Source: an uncultured Oscillospiraceae bacterium (lineage in GTDB: Bacteria > Bacillota_A > Clostridia > Oscillospirales > Oscillospiraceae). From it: a DNA stretch of 10,233 nt. A program made the position numbers and the translations under genes. Positions 1 to 6,113 of the stretch are shown here, one piece after another; the first letter of the stretch is position 1, and each line of letters opens with the position of its first letter. The DNA lies in contig CALXGD010000148.1 in assembly GCA_944387745.1 (NCBI GenBank), positions 1 to 10,233 on the forward strand. The letters run 5' to 3'. The notes beneath the pieces are model-generated. The model was not told the DNA's origin. It saw nothing but the letters and a program-made list of their open reading frames with translations, and did no database searches.

Positions 1-1805
1 CCGCAGAAGGGCTGGTGAGAGACGATGCGCATAACCCAGGAGTCGTAAATGAGGGTATACCCGGCGATGCCGGTGGTGGGCTGATAGGCCCGGCAGAAGC
101 CGCCGTCGATGACAATGAGCTTTCCGCCACCCTTGATGGGGCTCTCCCCCTTCTTGGACTTCACCGGGATATGTCCGTTTATGATGTGGCAGTGGGGCCC
201 TTCCAGGCCGAATTCTCTCAGGAGCATGTCGCACACCGCAGGGTCCTGATAGAGGGCGTAGTAGGCGTTCTTGGGCTCGGTCCAGGCGGACTCGTCCTTG
301 ATGAGCCGTCGCTCAAAGGTGGTCATGCGGTCCCGGCCAAAGATGGGGCTGTTCCGCCCTGCCCACAAAAACCACAGCAGGTCCATTCCCAGCTTCCGCT
401 CTGGGGAGCCGGGCTTCAGGTAGTAGGCCTGCCTTGCGGCGGTATCCAGATAGTCCAGGAATGCCCGGCCCCTCCGCTCCTGTCCTCCCAGGGTAAAGGC
501 GAGCAGCTGTCCGTCTTCCGTCATGGGAATGCAGCCGTGGAAGAGCAGGTTCCCGTTGAAAATTTTATAGAGGCTCCCCTTGGAGTACAAAAAGCGCACA
601 TGCTGCTGGAGCTTTTCGCTGCGCTGGAAGGAGGCGGTGAGCTGGTCGATGACGGTGTTCTCCTCCGGGGTGAGGGCGTAGGGGTCCCTGGGGTCCACGG
701 TGGGAAAGTCCACGTCCTCCAGGGGGTAGGTGACGCCGCCGATGGTGATGCACCTGCCCTCATAGTCCACCTTGTCCAGCAGCAGCCGGTCCTCCATGCC
801 GTACTCCGGGTGGCGCAGAAGCTTCTGGCCCTCCAGCTTGAAGAGGATGATGGTGATGGCCTTGTGCATCCGGGCGGAGAGGAGCTTGTCTTTCTCGCTG
901 TACTGGTCGGCATCCGGACCGGTGAGCTTCACAGCGAAGCGGCTCACGTCGCAGTCCTTGTACACCTCATTGGCAAAGACGGATAGAGGGCGCAGAGAGA
1001 TGCCGTACCCCGTCTCAATGACCTCCAGGTTGTTGTAGTGGATGGAGTTGGCCAGCACAGTGGCCACTAGGGTCCGGGAACCGGAGGCGGCCCCCATCCA
1101 CAGGATATCGTGGTTGCCCCACTGGATGTCCACACTGTGGTAGTCCAGCAGAGAGTCCATGATGATGTCCGCCCGGGGGCCCCGATCGAAGATGTCACCC
1201 ACGATGTGCATGTGGTCCACCGCCATGCGCTTGATGACGGCAGATACCGCCTCAATAAACCGGTCGGCCTGGCCCAAATCGATGATGGTGTTGATGATGT
1301 TCTCGTAGTAGTCCCGCTTGTCCGCCTCGTCGTAGTGGGTGTGGAGCAGCTCGTCAATGATATAGGCGTAATCCCGGGGCAGGGCTTTCCTCACCTTGGA
1401 GCGGGTGTACTTGGAGGACACCCAGCGGCAGATTTCCAGCAGCCGGTGGAGCGTGATCCGATACCACTCGTCCATGTCCTCATACTTGGCGTGGAGCTGT
1501 TCCAGCTTATCCTCCGGGTAGTAGATGAGGGTACACAGCTCTTCCCGGTCAGCCTTGGAGATGGTGGAGGCGAACAGGTCGTCCACCTTCTCCCGGATGA
1601 CGCCGGAACAGGAGTTCAGAATATGGAGGAAAGCCTCGTACTCCCCGTGGAGGTCAGAGATAAAGTGCTCCGTGCCCTTGGGCAGGTTCATAATGGCCTG
1701 GAGGTTGATGATCTCGCTGCTGGCCGCCTGGACGGTGGGGTACTGCCGGGCCAGGAGCTTCAGATAGCGCAGTTCCTCCTGGGAAAAGGTTTTCTTTCGC
1801 TTCAT
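1..1805 (-). CDS. fbp: Class III fructose-1,6-bisphosphatase, 3' end cut by window edge
   Basis: Hydrolyses fructose 1,6-bisphosphate to fructose 6-phosphate in the cytoplasm, the committed step of gluconeogenesis. The class III enzyme of Firmicutes is a metallophosphoesterase unrelated to the class I enzyme. Translating the minus strand from 1805 gives 601 residues open to the edge. It starts MKRKKTFSQEELRYLKLLA and carries the metal-binding motifs in order: DLHGE (D51, H53), GDIFDRGP (D204, D207), GNHD (N231, H232, D233), HCH (H538, H540) and NGHIPV (H545). The family is usually about 640-670 residues, so roughly the last 40-70 are outside the window. The ATG at 1805 is set by AAGGAGG at 1813-1819, 7 bases upstream, and by the family-like N-terminus. 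No frameshift or stop was seen. It has its own promoter and lies downstream of the crotonase gene on the same strand, separated by a hairpin. Identification is firm. Confidence 0.96.
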   Translation of the reverse strand, partial: MKRKKTFSQEELRYLKLLARQYPTVQAASSEIINLQAIMNLPKGTEHFISDLHGEYEAFLHILNSCSGVIREKVDDLFASTISKADREELCTLIYYPEDKLEQLHAKYEDMDEWYRITLHRLLEICRWVSSKYTRSKVRKALPRDYAYIIDELLHTHYDEADKRDYYENIINTIIDLGQADRFIEAVSAVIKRMAVDHMHIVGDIFDRGPRADIIMDSLLDYHSVDIQWGNHDILWMGAASGSRTLVATVLANSIHYNNLEVIETGYGISLRPLSVFANEVYKDCDVSRFAVKLTGPDADQYSEKDKLLSARMHKAITIILFKLEGQKLLRHPEYGMEDRLLLDKVDYEGRCITIGGVTYPLEDVDFPTVDPRDPYALTPEENTVIDQLTASFQRSEKLQQHVRFLYSKGSLYKIFNGNLLFHGCIPMTEDGQLLAFTLGGQERRGRAFLDYLDTAARQAYYLKPGSPERKLGMDLLWFLWAGRNSPIFGRDRMTTFERRLIKDESAWTEPKNAYYALYQDPAVCDMLLREFGLEGPHCHIINGHIPVKSKKGESPIKGGGKLIVIDGGFCRAYQPTTGIAGYTLIYDSWVMRIVSHQPFC

Positions 1806-1843
1806 TCCGTTTCCTCCTTCTATGCTATGCACCGGGCCTTTTT

Positions 1844-1872
1844 ATTATTTCATAGTTTTGGGTATATGGCAA
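1844..1872 (-). promoter_or_regulatory. Probable sigma-A promoter of fbp
   Basis: On the minus strand, TTGCCA (1867-1872) is followed after 17 bases by AATAAT (1844-1849). Transcription would start near 1837, giving a leader of about 32 bases with AAGGAGG at 1813-1819. The stretch is clearly AT-rich against GC-rich surroundings. This is a sequence match only. Confidence 0.6.
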
Positions 1873-1895
1873 GGCATTTTCGGAAGATTTAACGT

Positions 1896-1919
1896 GAGGG
1901 CCGCTTGAAGGCGGCCCTC
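1896..1919 (-). terminator. Hairpin after the crotonase gene
   Basis: GAGGGCCGC (1896-1904) and GCGGCCCTC (1911-1919) form a perfect 9-bp stem with a 6-base loop. It begins 18 bases past the crotonase stop codon and lies upstream of the fbp promoter. The minus-strand tail is only weakly T-rich (ACGTTAAATCTT), so termination may be incomplete. There is no better terminator in this gap. Confidence 0.62.
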
Positions 1920-1937
1920 TCCGGATGGATTCAGTTG

Positions 1938-2714
1938 TCAGCGATTCTTGAAGGGGGCTTTGTCCGTCTTGTTCACGAAGGCGGTCATGGCGTCCTTCTG
2001 GTCCTCGGTGGAGAAGCAGAGGGCGAAGGCCTCCGCCTCGAAGGCGGCGCCAGTATACATGTCGGTCTGCTGGCCCCGGCGGATGGCGGCCTTGGACTGC
2101 CGCACGGCCACCTGGGCGTTAGCGGCGATGGCCTGGGCCAGCTTCATGGCCTGATCCATCAGCTCCTCCGGGGGATAGACGTGGCTCACCAGGCCGATCT
2201 CCTGGGCCCGCTGGGCGTTGATGTTCTTCGCTGTGAGGATCAGCTCCATGGCATTGGACACCCCTACAATGCGGGCCAGGCGCTGGGTGCCGCCGAAGCC
2301 GGGGGTGATGCCCAGGCCCACCTCGGGCTGGCCGAACTTGGCCTTCTCGCTGGCCAGGCGGATATCACAGGCCATAGACAGCTCGCATCCGCCGCCCAGG
2401 GCGAACCCGTTCACTGCGGCGATGGTGGGCTTGGGGAAGTTCTCCAGCTTCAGGAACACACTGTTGCCGTACATGCCGAATTTCTTCGCCTCCACGGGGG
2501 AGAAGTCCTTCATCTGCCCAATATCCGCCCCAGCCACAAAGGACCGGCCCGCGCCGGTGAGGATAAGCACCAGCACCTCGTCGTTGGCCTCCGCCTGGTC
2601 AAGCACAGCGTCCAGGTCCTTCAGCACCTGGTCATTCAGGGCGTTGAGGGCCTCGGGGCGGTTCATGGTGATGACGCCGATGGGACCACGCTGCTCAAAA
2701 TCTACAAAACCCAT
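1938..2714 (-). CDS. crt: Short-chain enoyl-CoA hydratase (crotonase)
   Basis: Reversibly hydrates 2-enoyl-CoA, typically crotonyl-CoA to 3-hydroxybutyryl-CoA, in fermentative butyrate formation or beta-oxidation; cytoplasmic. The 258-residue length is typical for the family. The crotonase signature GGGCELSMACDIRLA (107-121) contains catalytic Glu111, and GQPEVGLGITPGFGGTQRL (128-146) contains Glu131. The oxyanion-hole positions appear to be A63 in AGADI and G108. The ATG at 2714 is chosen because AAGGAGG lies just upstream within 2721-2730 and the protein then starts MGFVDFEQRGPIGVITMNRP. A longer in-frame reading back to 2807 would start inside the promoter -35 box and is rejected. It stands alone, with its own promoter and hairpin, rather than in a thl-crt-hbd-bcd-etf cluster, so the exact substrate is not fixed by context. 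The family is certain; the symbol crt is likely. Confidence 0.94.
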   Translation of the reverse strand: MGFVDFEQRGPIGVITMNRPEALNALNDQVLKDLDAVLDQAEANDEVLVLILTGAGRSFVAGADIGQMKDFSPVEAKKFGMYGNSVFLKLENFPKPTIAAVNGFALGGGCELSMACDIRLASEKAKFGQPEVGLGITPGFGGTQRLARIVGVSNAMELILTAKNINAQRAQEIGLVSHVYPPEELMDQAMKLAQAIAANAQVAVRQSKAAIRRGQQTDMYTGAAFEAEAFALCFSTEDQKDAMTAFVNKTDKAPFKNR

Positions 2715-2778
2715 GAGAAATTCCTCCTTAGTTTGGTTCCAATGCAAAGCAGGCGGCAGTACGCCTGTTCCTGAGCTT

Positions 2779-2807
2779 ATTATACAATAAAGCTGGGGAC
2801 AGGGCAA
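2779..2807 (-). promoter_or_regulatory. Strong sigma-A-type promoter of the crotonase gene
   Basis: On the minus strand, TTGCCC (2802-2807), a 17-base spacer and a perfect TATAAT (2779-2784) are seen. The start would fall near 2772, giving a leader of about 58 bases ending in TAAGGAGGAA (2721-2730). A consensus -10, ideal spacing and strong ribosome binding site suggest high constitutive expression. Confidence 0.78.
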
Positions 2808-2835
2808 GGGAAACCGCCGTTTTTCCCCGGCTCTC

Positions 2836-2865
2836 TTGCACCTTCGGCCAGGACAGTGCTACAAT
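2836..2865 (+). promoter_or_regulatory. Promoter of the GNAT acetyltransferase gene
   Basis: TTGCAC (2836-2841) is followed after 18 bases by TACAAT (2860-2865). The start would be near 2872, and the ribosome binding site GGGAGG (2884-2889) precedes the ATG at 2898. The two divergent -35 boxes (this one and the crotonase gene's) lie 28 bases apart. Confidence 0.65.
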
Positions 2866-2897
2866 AAGTTTCAACATATTGTCGGGAGGAATCTACT

Positions 2898-3506
2898 ATG
2901 GAATCCGTCACCATCCGTCCTGCCACTCCGGAGGACGTCCCCGCCCTGCTGGCCATCTACGCCCACTATGTGCGGGAGACTGCCGTGACCTTTGAGTATG
3001 AGGTCCCCTCTCAAAGGGAGTTTGCCCGCCGTCTCTCCGATACTCTGGAGCGATTTCCCTATCTGGCAGCGGAGCAGGACGGGCAACTGGCGGGCTATGC
3101 CTACGCAGGCCCCTTTCACACCCGGGCCGCTTACCAGTGGAGCGCAGAGACCACCATCTATCTCCGGCCTGAACAGCGTGGAAAGGGTCTGGGGTGCGCC
3201 CTGTATCGGGCCCTGGAGAACATCCTGACAAAGCAGCACATTCAAAATGTCAACGCCTGTATCGCCGTCCCCGTCGAAGAGAACGATCCATACCTCACCA
3301 ACCGCAGTGCGGAATTTCACGCACGCATGGGTTACCGGCTGGTAGGCCGGTTCCACCAGTGCGGCTATAAATTCGGCCGGTGGTACGACATGATCTGGAT
3401 GGAAAAGCTCTTGGGGGACCACCCCGCCCAGCCCCCGGCAGTCATTCCTTTTCCAGAGCTTCCGGTCTGCTGGAGTAAACCGCTGACCGCCGGTATTCTC
3501 CTGTGA
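2898..3506 (+). CDS. GNAT N-acetyltransferase, phosphinothricin acetyltransferase-like
   Basis: A 202-residue GNAT-fold protein expected to move an acetyl group from acetyl-CoA to a primary amine of a small molecule. The N-terminus (VTIRPATPEDVPALLAIYAH) and the core SAETTIYLRPEQRGKGLG (82-99) resemble the phosphinothricin/methionine-sulfone acetyltransferase (Pat/YwnH-like) branch. RGKGLG (94-99) is the acetyl-CoA pyrophosphate loop, and Glu84 sits where this branch has its catalytic-type glutamate. NRSAEFHARMGYRLVGRFHQ (135-154) is the usual late GNAT block, followed by the family-typical end GRWYDMIWMEK (160-170). GGGAGG lies 8 bases before the ATG. About 14 residues after PVIPFPEL-like sequence (after residue 188) look like an unconserved tail. 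The true substrate may be methionine sulfoximine/sulfone or another amino compound; resistance to phosphinothricin cannot be claimed from sequence. Confidence 0.9.
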   Translation: MESVTIRPATPEDVPALLAIYAHYVRETAVTFEYEVPSQREFARRLSDTLERFPYLAAEQDGQLAGYAYAGPFHTRAAYQWSAETTIYLRPEQRGKGLGCALYRALENILTKQHIQNVNACIAVPVEENDPYLTNRSAEFHARMGYRLVGRFHQCGYKFGRWYDMIWMEKLLGDHPAQPPAVIPFPELPVCWSKPLTAGILL

Positions 3507-3525
3507 AAAGTTTCCTTCTGCACCA

Positions 3526-3554
3526 TTGTGTTCTCCGGCAAAATACGTTATAAT
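3526..3554 (+). promoter_or_regulatory. Promoter of the Lrp-aminotransferase operon
   Basis: TTGTGT (3526-3531), a 17-base spacer and a perfect TATAAT (3549-3554). Transcription would start near 3561, just ahead of an inverted repeat, with AAGGAGG (3598-3604) before the ATG at 3614. No terminator is visible between the GNAT stop (3506) and this promoter, so some read-through from upstream is possible. Confidence 0.72.
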
Positions 3555-3563
3555 AAAGTGCAA

Positions 3564-3582
3564 TTCCCGGTTTTGTCGGGAA
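3564..3582. promoter_or_regulatory. Inverted repeat at the start of the Lrp-like transcript, possible operator
   Basis: TTCCCG (3564-3569) and CGGGAA (3577-3582) are perfect 6-bp arms around GTTTTGT. The repeat falls about +4 to +22 from the predicted start, a normal place for an autoregulatory operator. AT-rich flanks and a dyad spanning about 19 bp would suit an Lrp/AsnC dimer, but no binding consensus is established here. A short RNA hairpin in the leader is the alternative. Confidence 0.4.
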
Positions 3583-3613
3583 AATATTCATCAGAAGAAG
3601 GAGGTCCCAGATT

Positions 3614-4093
3614 ATGCATACGCTTCTGGAACTGCTGGAACAAGACTGCACCCAATCCACCCCACAGCTGGCCGCACAGGCAGGCATGACCGAGGCAGAG
3701 GTGAAGAAGGAGCGAGCACGCCTGGAGGAAGATGGCACCATTCTGGGCTATCAGGCCATCATTGACTGGGACCGAGTGAAGCGGGAAAACGTCACCGCCC
3801 TCATCGAGGTAAAGGTAGCCCCCCAGAGCATCGACGGCTTTGACCGAATCGCTGAGCGCATCTACCAATATGATGAGGTAGAGAGCATGTATCTGATGAG
3901 CGGCTCCTTCGACCTGACCGTCATCATCTCCGGCCGCACCCTGCGGGAGGTAGCCCAGTTCGTAGGCGAGCGCCTGGCCACCATCGAGGGAGTCACTGGC
4001 ACCGCCACCCACTTTATTTTGAAGAAATATAAGGAAAAGCATCTGGTGTTCCGCCGCCAGGAGCCCCAAGAAAGGGAGTTTGTATTTTCATGA
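3614..4093 (+). CDS. Lrp/AsnC family transcriptional regulator
   Basis: A 159-residue DNA-binding regulator that probably senses an amino acid and controls its own operon. Residues 1-50 form the AsnC-type helix-turn-helix (TPQLAAQAGMTEAEVKKERA, 16-35), followed by the wing EEDGTILGYQAIID. Residues about 60-145 are the RAM/ACT-like effector and oligomerisation domain, starting VTALIEVKVAP and including YLMSGSFDLTVIISG with the family's G-x-[FY]-D turn. AAGGAGG at 3598-3604 lies 9 bases before the ATG. The stop overlaps the ATG of the aminotransferase gene (ATGA, 4090-4093), indicating translational coupling; such regulator-aminotransferase pairs are common in Clostridia. The effector is unknown; an amino acid or keto acid handled by the partner enzyme is the natural guess. 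Confidence 0.93.
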   Translation: MHTLLELLEQDCTQSTPQLAAQAGMTEAEVKKERARLEEDGTILGYQAIIDWDRVKRENVTALIEVKVAPQSIDGFDRIAERIYQYDEVESMYLMSGSFDLTVIISGRTLREVAQFVGERLATIEGVTGTATHFILKKYKEKHLVFRRQEPQEREFVFS

Positions 4094-5265
4094 ATTATGA
4101 GGAAATTTTAAACCAAAAAATCCAGGGGATCAAACCCTCAGGCATCCGGAAGTTTTTTGACATTCTGGAGGAGATGACCGACGCCATTACCCTGGGCATC
4201 GGCGAGCCCGACTTCGTCACCCCCTGGCACATCCGAGACGCGGGCATTTACTCCCTGGAGCGGGGCCACACCAAGTACACCTCCAACGCAGGTATGCTAG
4301 AGCTGCGCCGGGAGATCGCCAGCTATCTGAAACGCCGCTTTGACCTGCACTATGACTATACCAACCAGATTTTGGTCACCGTGGGGGGCAGCGAGGCCAT
4401 CGACCTGTCCCTGCGCTGTCTGGTGAATCCGGGGGAGGAGGTCATCATCCCGGTGCCCTCCTTTGTGTGCTACGGCCCCCTCACCGAAATGGCCGGAGGC
4501 GTGCCAGTCTATGTGGAGCTGAAGGCGGAGAACGAGTTCCGCCTCACCCCAGAGCAGCTGAAAGCCGCCATCACCCCCAAGACCAAGGCGCTGGTTCTCC
4601 CCTTCCCCTGCAACCCCACCGGCGGCATCATGGAGCGCTCCGACCTGGAGGCCCTGGTTCCCGTCCTGGAGGGTACAGACATCATGCTGCTCTCCGACGA
4701 GATCTACGCCGAGCTCACCTACGGACAGAAGCACGTCTCCCCCGCCAACCTGCCAGAGCTGTATGACCGCACTGTGGTGGTGAACGGCTTCTCCAAGAGC
4801 CACGCCATGACTGGCTGGCGCATGGGCTATGTGTGCGCCCCCCAGCCCATTGTGGCCTCTATGACGAAGCTCCACCAATTCGGCATCATGTCCGCACCCA
4901 CCACCAGCCAGTACGCCGCCATTGAGGCCATGCGCAACGGGGATGGGGACATTGAACACATGCGGGAGGAGTATGACAGCCGCCGCCGGTATCTGGTGGA
5001 GAACCTGAACCGCATCGGCCTGACCTGCTTCGAGCCCAAGGGCGCGTTTTATGTATTCCCCTGCATCCAGTCCACCGGCCTGAGCTCCCAGGAGTTCTGC
5101 GAGCGCTTCCTGCGGGAGGAGCGGGTGGCCGTTATTCCCGGCGACGCCTTCGGACCCGGAGGCGAGGGCTTCTTCCGGGCCTGCTATGCCGCCTCCATGA
5201 AGGACATCGCTGAGGCGGTGAGCCGGCTGGACCATTTCCTTCAGAATTTGAAGGAGCGGGGCTGA
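4090..5265 (+). CDS. Class I/II PLP-dependent aminotransferase (aspartate aminotransferase-like)
   Basis: A 391-residue fold-type I transaminase exchanging an amino group between an amino acid and a 2-oxo acid, with pyridoxal phosphate. Visible landmarks are LGIGEPDFVTP (35-45), the phosphate-loop GGSEAIDLSLR (99-109), NPTGG with N175, LSDEIYAELTY with D203 and Y206, the Schiff-base lysine K236 in NGFSKSHAMTGWRMGY, and R363 in FFRACYA for the substrate carboxylate. All key residues are present. The start overlaps the regulator stop by 4 bases, with AAAGGGAG (4071-4078) as ribosome binding site. The family includes aspartate, tyrosine/aromatic, alanine and N-acetyl-diaminopimelate aminotransferases, often annotated patA or aspC-like. 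Specificity cannot be read from sequence. The downstream ThrH-type gene makes a role in aspartate-family or serine metabolism plausible, but that is inference. Confidence 0.93.
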   Translation: MNYEEILNQKIQGIKPSGIRKFFDILEEMTDAITLGIGEPDFVTPWHIRDAGIYSLERGHTKYTSNAGMLELRREIASYLKRRFDLHYDYTNQILVTVGGSEAIDLSLRCLVNPGEEVIIPVPSFVCYGPLTEMAGGVPVYVELKAENEFRLTPEQLKAAITPKTKALVLPFPCNPTGGIMERSDLEALVPVLEGTDIMLLSDEIYAELTYGQKHVSPANLPELYDRTVVVNGFSKSHAMTGWRMGYVCAPQPIVASMTKLHQFGIMSAPTTSQYAAIEAMRNGDGDIEHMREEYDSRRRYLVENLNRIGLTCFEPKGAFYVFPCIQSTGLSSQEFCERFLREERVAVIPGDAFGPGGEGFFRACYAASMKDIAEAVSRLDHFLQNLKERG

Positions 5266-5270
5266 GCGGC

Positions 5271-5297
5271 ATTAGGAATTAAGAGTTAGAAATTCAT
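5271..5297. repeat. AT-rich degenerate repeat relic between two genes
   Basis: The stretch ATTAGGAATTAAGAGTTAG and the bases after it contain imperfect copies of a GGAATTAAGA-like unit. It is strikingly AT-rich against its neighbours. Similar GAATTAGGAATTAAGAATT-type filler recurs between genes in many Clostridia, from memory. The rest of the 93-base gap (5266-5358) holds no convincing promoter: a CATAAT at 5336-5341 lacks a matching -35. ThrH is therefore likely co-transcribed from upstream. Confidence 0.35.
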
Positions 5298-5358
5298 AGG
5301 ATGGGCGGACGGACAGCGGGCCGCCAAAAATAGTTCATAATAGAGAGGAATCAACATC

Positions 5359-5961
5359 ATGTATATTACCTGTTTGGATATGGAGGGCGTGTTGGTCCCG
5401 GAGATCTGGATCGCCTTCGCCGAGGCCAGCGGTATTCCGGAGCTGCGCCGCACCACCCGGGACGAGCCCGACTACGACAAGCTCATGCGCTGGCGGCTGG
5501 GTATTTTGAAGGAGCATGGCCTAGGGTTAAAAGAGATTCAGGCCACCATCGCCAAGATCGACCCCCTGCCGGGGGCCAAGGAATTTTTGGACGAGCTGCG
5601 CTCCTTCTCTCAAGTTCTGATTTTGAGCGATACCTTCGAGCAGTTCGCTATGCCCTTGATGAAGAAGCTGGACTACCCCACCATCTTCTGCAACACCCTA
5701 GAGGTGGCCCCCAGTGGGGAGATCACCGGCTTCCAGATGCGCTGCCAGCAGTCCAAGCTCACCACCGTGAAGGCCCTGCAGTCCATCGGCTATGACACCA
5801 TCGCCGCCGGGGACAGCTACAACGACCTGGCCATGATTCAGGCCAGCAAGGCGGGCTTCCTGTTTAAGAGCACCGAGAAGATCAAGGCCGACCACCCGGA
5901 GCTGCCCGCCTTTGAGGCGTTTGACGACCTGCTCAGCGCCATCAGGGGGGCTATGGTGTAA
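5359..5961 (+). CDS. thrH: ThrH-type phosphoserine phosphatase / homoserine phosphotransferase (HAD-IB)
   Basis: A 200-residue HAD-superfamily phosphatase closely resembling Pseudomonas ThrH, which dephosphorylates phosphoserine and can pass the phosphate to homoserine. Motif I is CLDMEGVLVPEIWIAFAE: D7 is the nucleophile and E9 replaces the usual second Asp, as is normal for ThrH. Motif II is ILSDTFEQF (S90), the motif III lysine is probably K133 in QQSKL, and motif IV is AAGDSYNDLAMI (D152, D156). The capping segment TTRDEPDYDKLM (32-43) is also ThrH-like. The length matches the roughly 200-205 residue family. The ATG at 5359 follows AGAGGAA (5343-5349). It lies between the aminotransferase and DUF1015 genes, all on one strand. 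Whether it makes serine, phosphohomoserine or both here is open. Confidence 0.92.
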   Translation: MYITCLDMEGVLVPEIWIAFAEASGIPELRRTTRDEPDYDKLMRWRLGILKEHGLGLKEIQATIAKIDPLPGAKEFLDELRSFSQVLILSDTFEQFAMPLMKKLDYPTIFCNTLEVAPSGEITGFQMRCQQSKLTTVKALQSIGYDTIAAGDSYNDLAMIQASKAGFLFKSTEKIKADHPELPAFEAFDDLLSAIRGAMV

Positions 5962-5972
5962 CGAGACCATTT

Positions 5973-6074
5973 GGTGGGGCGCGGCGATCCGGCGCACCGC
6001 CTGCAGGGGCGGACCTGTATGTCCGCCCGGAGAAAATCGTCGGACTATGGGGCGCACACACAGGTGCGCCCCTA
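5973..6074. repeat. Three consecutive GC-rich hairpins, probable dispersed intergenic repeat
   Basis: The 152-base gap between thrH and the DUF1015 gene is mostly palindromes. Arms at 5973-5982 and 5992-6001 pair over 10 positions with one wobble and one mismatch. GGGCGGAC (6007-6014) pairs perfectly with GTCCGCCC (6021-6028) across CTGTAT. GGGGCGCAC (6049-6057) pairs perfectly with GTGCGCCCC (6064-6072) across ACACAG. None is followed by a T-tract on either strand, so these are not classic terminators. The GGGGCG...CGCCCCTA style matches repeats common between genes in Oscillospiraceae, from memory; copy number elsewhere cannot be seen. It may act as an mRNA processing or stability element in the operon. 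Confidence 0.6.
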
Positions 6075-6113
6075 ACGCCCTTCCCCCAAACCAATAAAAG
6101 TGAGTGACCATAC

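Noticed and set aside
15..1892. Two long plus-strand frames (15-986 and 1110-1892) opposite fbp
   Set aside because: They are shadows of the fbp reading frame, which carries all class III metal-binding motifs on the minus strand.
1905..2774. A 289-codon plus-strand frame opposite the crotonase gene
   Set aside because: Product is Gly/His/Leu-rich without homology features; it is the complement of the crotonase codons.
2871..3563. A 230-codon minus-strand frame over the acetyltransferase gene
   Set aside because: It would begin across the promoter of the Lrp-like gene and has no recognisable domain; the plus-strand GNAT motif is clear.
4297..5235. A 312-codon antisense frame opposite the aminotransferase
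   Set aside because: Low-complexity Gly/His/Val-rich product with no family features; the plus-strand gene has all catalytic residues.
5304..5325. GGCGG...CCGCC stem before thrH as a terminator
   Set aside because: Only 5 bp with a 12-base loop and followed by A residues, not T; would not terminate plus-strand transcription.
5973..6074. The three hairpins as a CRISPR array or riboswitch
   Set aside because: The arms differ in sequence, there are no regular direct repeats or spacers, and no known riboswitch core was recognised.
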